From the NCBI RefSeq assembly GCF_001625215.2, contig NC_030384.2, positions 38,288,390 through 38,352,389 on the forward strand: a stretch of 64,000 nt of DNA, given 5' to 3'. The stretch is from Daucus carota subsp. sativus (Eukaryota; Streptophyta; Magnoliopsida; Apiales; Apiaceae). Below, piece by piece: positions 59,501 to 64,000 of this stretch; the first letter of the stretch is position 1; each line of letters begins with the position of its first letter. The position numbers were made by a program, and so were the translations under genes. A model generated the notes under the pieces. The model was not told the origin of the DNA, did no database searches, and saw only the letters and a program-made list of their open reading frames with translations.

Positions 59501-62500
59501 TCTTGAAGATGCAACATTGTCTGCAAATTGCAAAACGTTCATGGGACAGAAATGGCAGATTGTATGCTGAAGAAAAGCCAAAAAAACATAGAGATAAACA
59601 AATTAAATGGAAAATAATTAACAAAAAACACAAGTAGCATGTAATGCCCAGTGCCAAATGCGAACCAACCCATGCTTCCTTCTCGCTAATAATTAAGTCA
59701 TTGGTAGCTTCATTTATCCTAGTAACCAGCACATGTATCTTCTGTCCCACCTACACCGGCCAAAAATATAATATGTAACTGTTATATATGAGAATATAAT
59801 AAGTAAAGATTGTATGCAAATGGATGCAAAATAAGAAGACCTAAAAAGGCAACATGCGTAGTTACTTCACAAAAATAATTAGAACATCAATCAAGCATGG
59901 ATTCCAATCAATTACATGCACAGTGCAAAACATATATCGGCCAGAAAATACAATACAAGATTAAATAACAAAAATCTAAAAGGAAGTCTCACTTACATTA
60001 TCTTTTAGCTGAGTATATTTGTTTGTCCTATTTATCAACTCTGTTTTAGGGAGAAAAGCGCGTAAACCCTGCAAAACCAACTTCAGTATTGTGAGAACAA
60101 TGCATATGTGTCTGCTTGTGGGGTTTGCTGCAAAAACATAAAGAAAAGATGTGTAGTATATTATAGACCAAACCTCAATTCTTGTAAGCAGACCACCAGT
60201 GTTCCACTCGGTAATTTTAACCTCTATAGGCTCATTCAGCTGCTTAATCTGCATACATATATGTAATATTACAAGTTTGCTCACACAAGACATAACTTGA
60301 TACACAAAAAAGTTCTGATGGTGTCTTAATAGCATGAACAATAAGAAAAAATCTAAGATGTTTTCGAACACTATACAAGATAAATGAGCTTCTTAATTCG
60401 CAAATGCAGTAGAAATTCTATAGATTTTTCTGCTCGAAAGTGGTTATTCGGATGATAAACCAACAAGACAAATAATCTAATGGCCTGTTTGCGAACTTGA
60501 ATTTCATTTGAAATTCTGGATTTGATCAAATGACATGTTTGGATACACAAAAAAAGATGGATTTAGATTTCATTTGAAATCCAAGACATTTCATACCAGT
60601 ATGAAGTTGAGAATTTGAAATGACACCTCAAATCATGTCATTTGAAATCTAAAATTTGAAATGAAATACATGTTCTATGTCAAGAATTCACAGCATCACA
60701 AATAAGCCAAAAAAGGGGGGGTTTATTAAATTAGGCAATTCCGTATCTCAGTTACTGTAGATACCTAGCACACAAGACCAAACACTAAATATAAAAATTT
60801 AATTGAAGACAAATATCATAGAAGTCCTTGTTTGCATCATTGCATGTAATCATTTGAACCCCCCCTTTGAAGGTCTCAGTCCACAGATCCGCTTTTAGCA
60901 GCACACACACACTGCCCATCCCCCGAAACCATTGGTTCCCTTGTCCTTGAAGTCTAGTGTCATCAATTACCCATCATGCATACTTAAAGTAATATCTAAG
61001 AGAACTTCTACCCAGTATGCCTCGCATATATATAACTGAATCAAGCATAAAAGGTAATAGGGTCTAACTGAAGGGAAAGATAGCACAAAGATGCTGTTGG
61101 GAAGACTAAAAATTCTGCCAATGAATTTTTGAAATTTCCCTTGAATTGAGCATAGTTAATCTTTCAGAAGCTCACGACACATTAGTATTATTAGTAATAT
61201 GGATACGCGGTTGAGGTTGGCAAAGTCTGTTGCTGTTTGCATATAATAGATTATGTTCAGCTGTTGTAGGCATTGAGTAGTAGATATTCTTATAATTTTC
61301 CTAATCCGCGATTCATATAACAAAAATGAACTTAGTCACATTTTTGACATTGTGGTTGATTCCTTTGCCTCAAGTTGTTAATAACTTATCCCTCCAAAAC
61401 TCTTATGTCTTTTTACATTTTATGCCCCAAATATACTAATCACTTGGCCAACAACAAAATATACAAAAAACGAGAAGAGTTTGGAATTTAGATAAATGAA
61501 GCAGCCAAAATATAGGAAATTATTTTGTAATATTCTAATATAGGATATAACAGAATTGTCTGAATGCAATCCAGATTTCACTCCCTACAGAAAAATATCA
61601 ACATCTTGGCTTTGGACACTTGGACGGCAGGGAAAATGTCATGTAGTGCTTGCAACATTACTTGCAGAGACACTACCACATAATGTCAGCTCAATTTACG
61701 ATTTGAGGTACAATGTCTAAAGAAAGCCTAATATGCTAATGTTTATAGTTTTAGTAGTTCTTCACATATTAGGCTTCTACACAAATCTGCAATAAACAAT
61801 TAAGGTATTTCTTTCTTTCTACACTATTACATCGCATAAAATACTTACTAGCACGAATATAATATCTCAACTATCTTTCTTTCTTCTTTTTTTAACATAA
61901 AAGTATTAAAACAGGTTTCACAATCCATTCTATAAAAACTTATATAAGATCATAAGAACGAAGCCCCAATTTGACTGAAAAGGGAAAGACTATAGCACTT
62001 GCCCAACAACATATACTAAATTCATGTACTTAAAGAAAGAAAAGAACCTGCCTCACGCGATGCCAAGCGAGGCGACTAAACAGCCTTCTGGTAGAGAGCA
62101 ACGGCCTACCACTAAGTGTTCTTCCGAGAACCTCGGCAAACAAAATAGTTCCAGGCTCCACAACAGGCCTTCCAGGAGCCGACTCACCACCCATTGCCTC
62201 ATCATTTTTTGCAATCCCCATTTTCCCTCGAACCATAAACTCCTCAGCATCCTTATTAGTATCACATAACAAGTACTCCATCTCCTTGTGATACAAGGGA
62301 AGCACTTCCTTCTTAAGCATTGTACCCAATAAATCAGCCCCGATATTAACATCAAGTTTATTCTCATTACCCGAAACCACCACACCGACAACAAAATCAC
62401 CAGCCTTAGGCTCGTAATACTCAACCGAAACCTTCTCCACTTCCTCCTCTTCAAAATCACTCTCTTCTGAATCATAAACTTCCTCCCCCAATTCCCTAGG

Positions 62501-62923
62501 CTTAAAAAACTTCAGGAAAGGCTCCAACACCTCTTCTTCATCCAAATTACGCAACTCGGGTTGCTCAACTTCAACAACAGACCCATTACTAACATTCTTC
62601 ACAAATGGCTTATCCAACAATTCAAGCTCTTCAACCTCCTCAACATTCTCATTTCCACCCTCTTCACCAAAATGGGTGGTTGGTAACTCAGTAAAGATTT
62701 CATCTTTTGAGCTAAAAGAAACATGGGTACTTCTCAAAACAGGCAAATTCTCACTAACAATCAAATTTCTACAATGCCCATGAACTGAACTATGAGTTCT
62801 TGAAGTGTTAGTTTTAGCAATTGAGCATAAATAAGAGCTTGAAATAGCTTTGTTTTGGGTAGATTCAAAGCAGAAGATATTGTGAGACAGTAAAGCCTTA
62901 CAGGGATGAAGGTAGAGTGACAT
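56520..62923 (-). CDS. RLSB: Chloroplast S1-domain RNA-binding protein (RLSB/PDE338-like)
   Basis: Eight exons on the minus strand: 62923-62048, 60248-60174, 60068-59997, 59750-59670, 59520-59423, 58180-58055, 56964-56916 and 56699-56520. GT-AG throughout, phases consistent, 518 residues. The N-terminal 60 or so residues are Ser/His/Asn-rich without early acids, like a plastid transit peptide. A Glu-rich linker comes next, then S1-like segments: AGDFVVGVVVSGNENKLDVN; IKQLNEPIEVKITEWNTGGL with GLRAFLPKTEL and GQKIHVLVTRINEATNDLII; and the best S1, LLEGTVNKIFPYGAQVRIG with GLLHISSIS and GEKVRVLVV. This matches from memory Arabidopsis At1g71720 (PDE338) and maize RLSB, which bind rbcL mRNA and promote its accumulation and translation. 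The fourth intron-internal gap (58181-59422) carries a Stowaway MITE. Confidence 0.88.
58731..59011. mobile_element. Stowaway-type MITE (CTCCCTCCGTCCC ends) in RLSB intron
   Basis: 281 bp with ends CTCCCTCCGTCCCACCC and GGTGGGACGGAGGGAG, flanked by TA on both sides (58729-58730 and 59012-59013). This is the hallmark of Tc1/mariner-related Stowaway elements. Internal TGGTGGGACCCAT occurs twice (about 58829 and 58910). Confidence 0.9.
60482..60690. mobile_element. Degraded fold-back element in RLSB intron 1
   Basis: Begins GGCCTGTTTGCGAAC; ATTTCATTTGAAATTCTGG near 60500 pairs with AAATCTAAAATTTGAAATGA near 60645. The right terminus is unclear. Probably an old hAT-like MITE. Confidence 0.45.
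60691..62047. other. Remainder of RLSB intron 1
   Basis: Non-coding, AT-rich. I see no gene and no definable repeat. Confidence 0.4.
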
Positions 62924-64000
62924 TGTCTCCTCACCTTGCTCTGCCTATACATACAGGAGTTGTATGCCTTTATCCAATTGTAGTCTTGAAACTATTTGAG
63001 ACCGGAAAATGTCTACCGTAAATGGGCTTTTTTTGCTTATTCAGTTTGGGCCCTGGATAAAGAAAACAAAGTGGGCTAAAGTTTCGAAATATGGGTTTGG
63101 AGATAAGTATATGATCTCTCTTTATCCACAAGCCCTAGTAGATTATATTATACAATAAAATGGCTTGATACCAATATGTTGTATAAACCAATGTTTTCGC
63201 AAAAAATACATTTCCAAAAAAAAGTATACTTTTATTGTTATTATTATGCAAAAATGATAAAATTAGTTAATCCTCAAAGCACATGAGAGGTTCGGTTTGG
63301 TTCAGATTTGTAATCCAACAGTAATCAAATCACGTAATTATGATTTTTAAAAATTCAAACAAACACGTGACTCGTAAACTAACTAAATCAAATCGTTTGG
63401 TTCGATTTAAATCAGTTCGGATGCGTGAATTTGCGATTTATGATATTATCATAATTCAGTAGGAAAAATAATTTTTCCTATTTCTAAGTTTCATTTTTCC
63501 AGTAATTGTAACTAAGTAAAATTGTTCATATATAATATGTTAAAATAGTCCTCTCAAATTATTCGTGATTTCTCAAACTCATATTCATCATTAAGTTTAT
63601 AAAACTTAAAAATAAATATTTGGATATCAAATATTTCATTATGAATCCACTTATTTATCTTATATTAAAATCATGCTCACAATACAGTATAGGATTTAAC
63701 CTGTGAAGACGTACTTAAAAAATAATAACTTCTGAATTCTTTTTTTGTAGATTTGTATAGTTTCTTGATTAAAAATAAGTATACCAAACCTTCCCCGTAT
63801 AGAAAATTATAAAGTAAAAGTAATGATGCGAACAAAACCCTAATATATACCGTCTTTATGAGAAATGTAATCATGATTTCACCATGGTCGACCTACCACG
63901 GCGGTGGTACCAATTGCAACTGTTATTATTTGTCAACCCAATTAATTTTTAGTAACGAATTAACGATACACCATGGATATGGGTAGATGTTTTTTTAGTA
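62924..64000. other. Upstream flank of RLSB gene
   Basis: Promoter-side DNA of the RLSB gene to the window edge, very AT-rich after 63150. No coding signal; the stretch GTTTGGTTCGATTTAAATCA around 63397 belongs to low-complexity, repeat-like DNA I cannot classify. Confidence 0.4.

Noticed and set aside
62024-62475. Open frames overlapping RLSB exon 1 in other frames
   Set aside because: They are shadows of the RLSB coding exon and lack independent features.
1-64000. CRISPR arrays, bacterial operons, rRNA or intact tRNA genes
   Set aside because: None seen; gene structure is eukaryotic throughout.

Overview
This is nuclear DNA from a flowering plant, most likely a eudicot. The genes carry multiple GT-AG introns, intergenic DNA is AT-rich and full of small inverted-repeat transposons, and the products include plant-only families (chloroplast S1 proteins, nuclear-encoded intron maturases, PMT methyltransferases, U-box/ARM ligases). 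I cannot fix the species from sequence alone. All exon models below were made by eye from reading-frame continuity, splice consensus and remembered family sequences; no search was run.

Layout: (1) 93-2444 (+), 3' end of an ABCI10-type chloroplast ECF-like ATPase; (2) 3082-5344 (+), gamma-secretase subunit PEN-2; (3) 6658-10492 (+), Rab18/RABC small GTPase, six exons; (4) 11296-17327 (+), thylakoid-lumen TPR protein whose 4.6-kb first intron is packed with fold-back elements; (5) 19341-20543 (-), single-exon U-box/ARM E3 ligase with a long GA/CT tract just upstream; (6) 20.7-26.6 kb, a repeat-rich gap with a 1.2-kb Mutator-like element; (7) 26609-29343 (+), nuclear group II intron maturase of the nMAT3/nMAT4 type; (8) 32804-34795 (+), intronless ABCG half-transporter; (9) 37332-38267 (+), unrecognised plant protein; (10) 39197-45179 (-), seven-exon gene that looks like an XRCC4/XLF/PAXX-superfamily protein; (11) 47652-51817 (+), Golgi PMT24/25/26-type methyltransferase; (12) 52856-55105 (-), plant homologue of MRNIP; (13) 56520-62923 (-), chloroplast S1-domain protein of the RLSB/PDE338 type.

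The genes do not form an operon-like unit. Several serve organelles (ABCI10, lumen TPR protein, nMAT, RLSB). The most interesting content is two candidate DNA double-strand-break repair factors, a PAXX-like head/coiled-coil protein and an MRNIP homologue, about 8 kb apart on the same strand with the PMT gene between them. I know of no well-described plant role for either. Other notable items are a likely GC-AG intron next to a GA microsatellite in the MRNIP gene, a nested transposon in the divergent PAXX-like/PMT promoter region, a SINE with a visible target-site duplication, a 71-bp perfect tandem duplication, and a three-copy repeat with RY (CATGCATG) motifs upstream of the ABCG gene.
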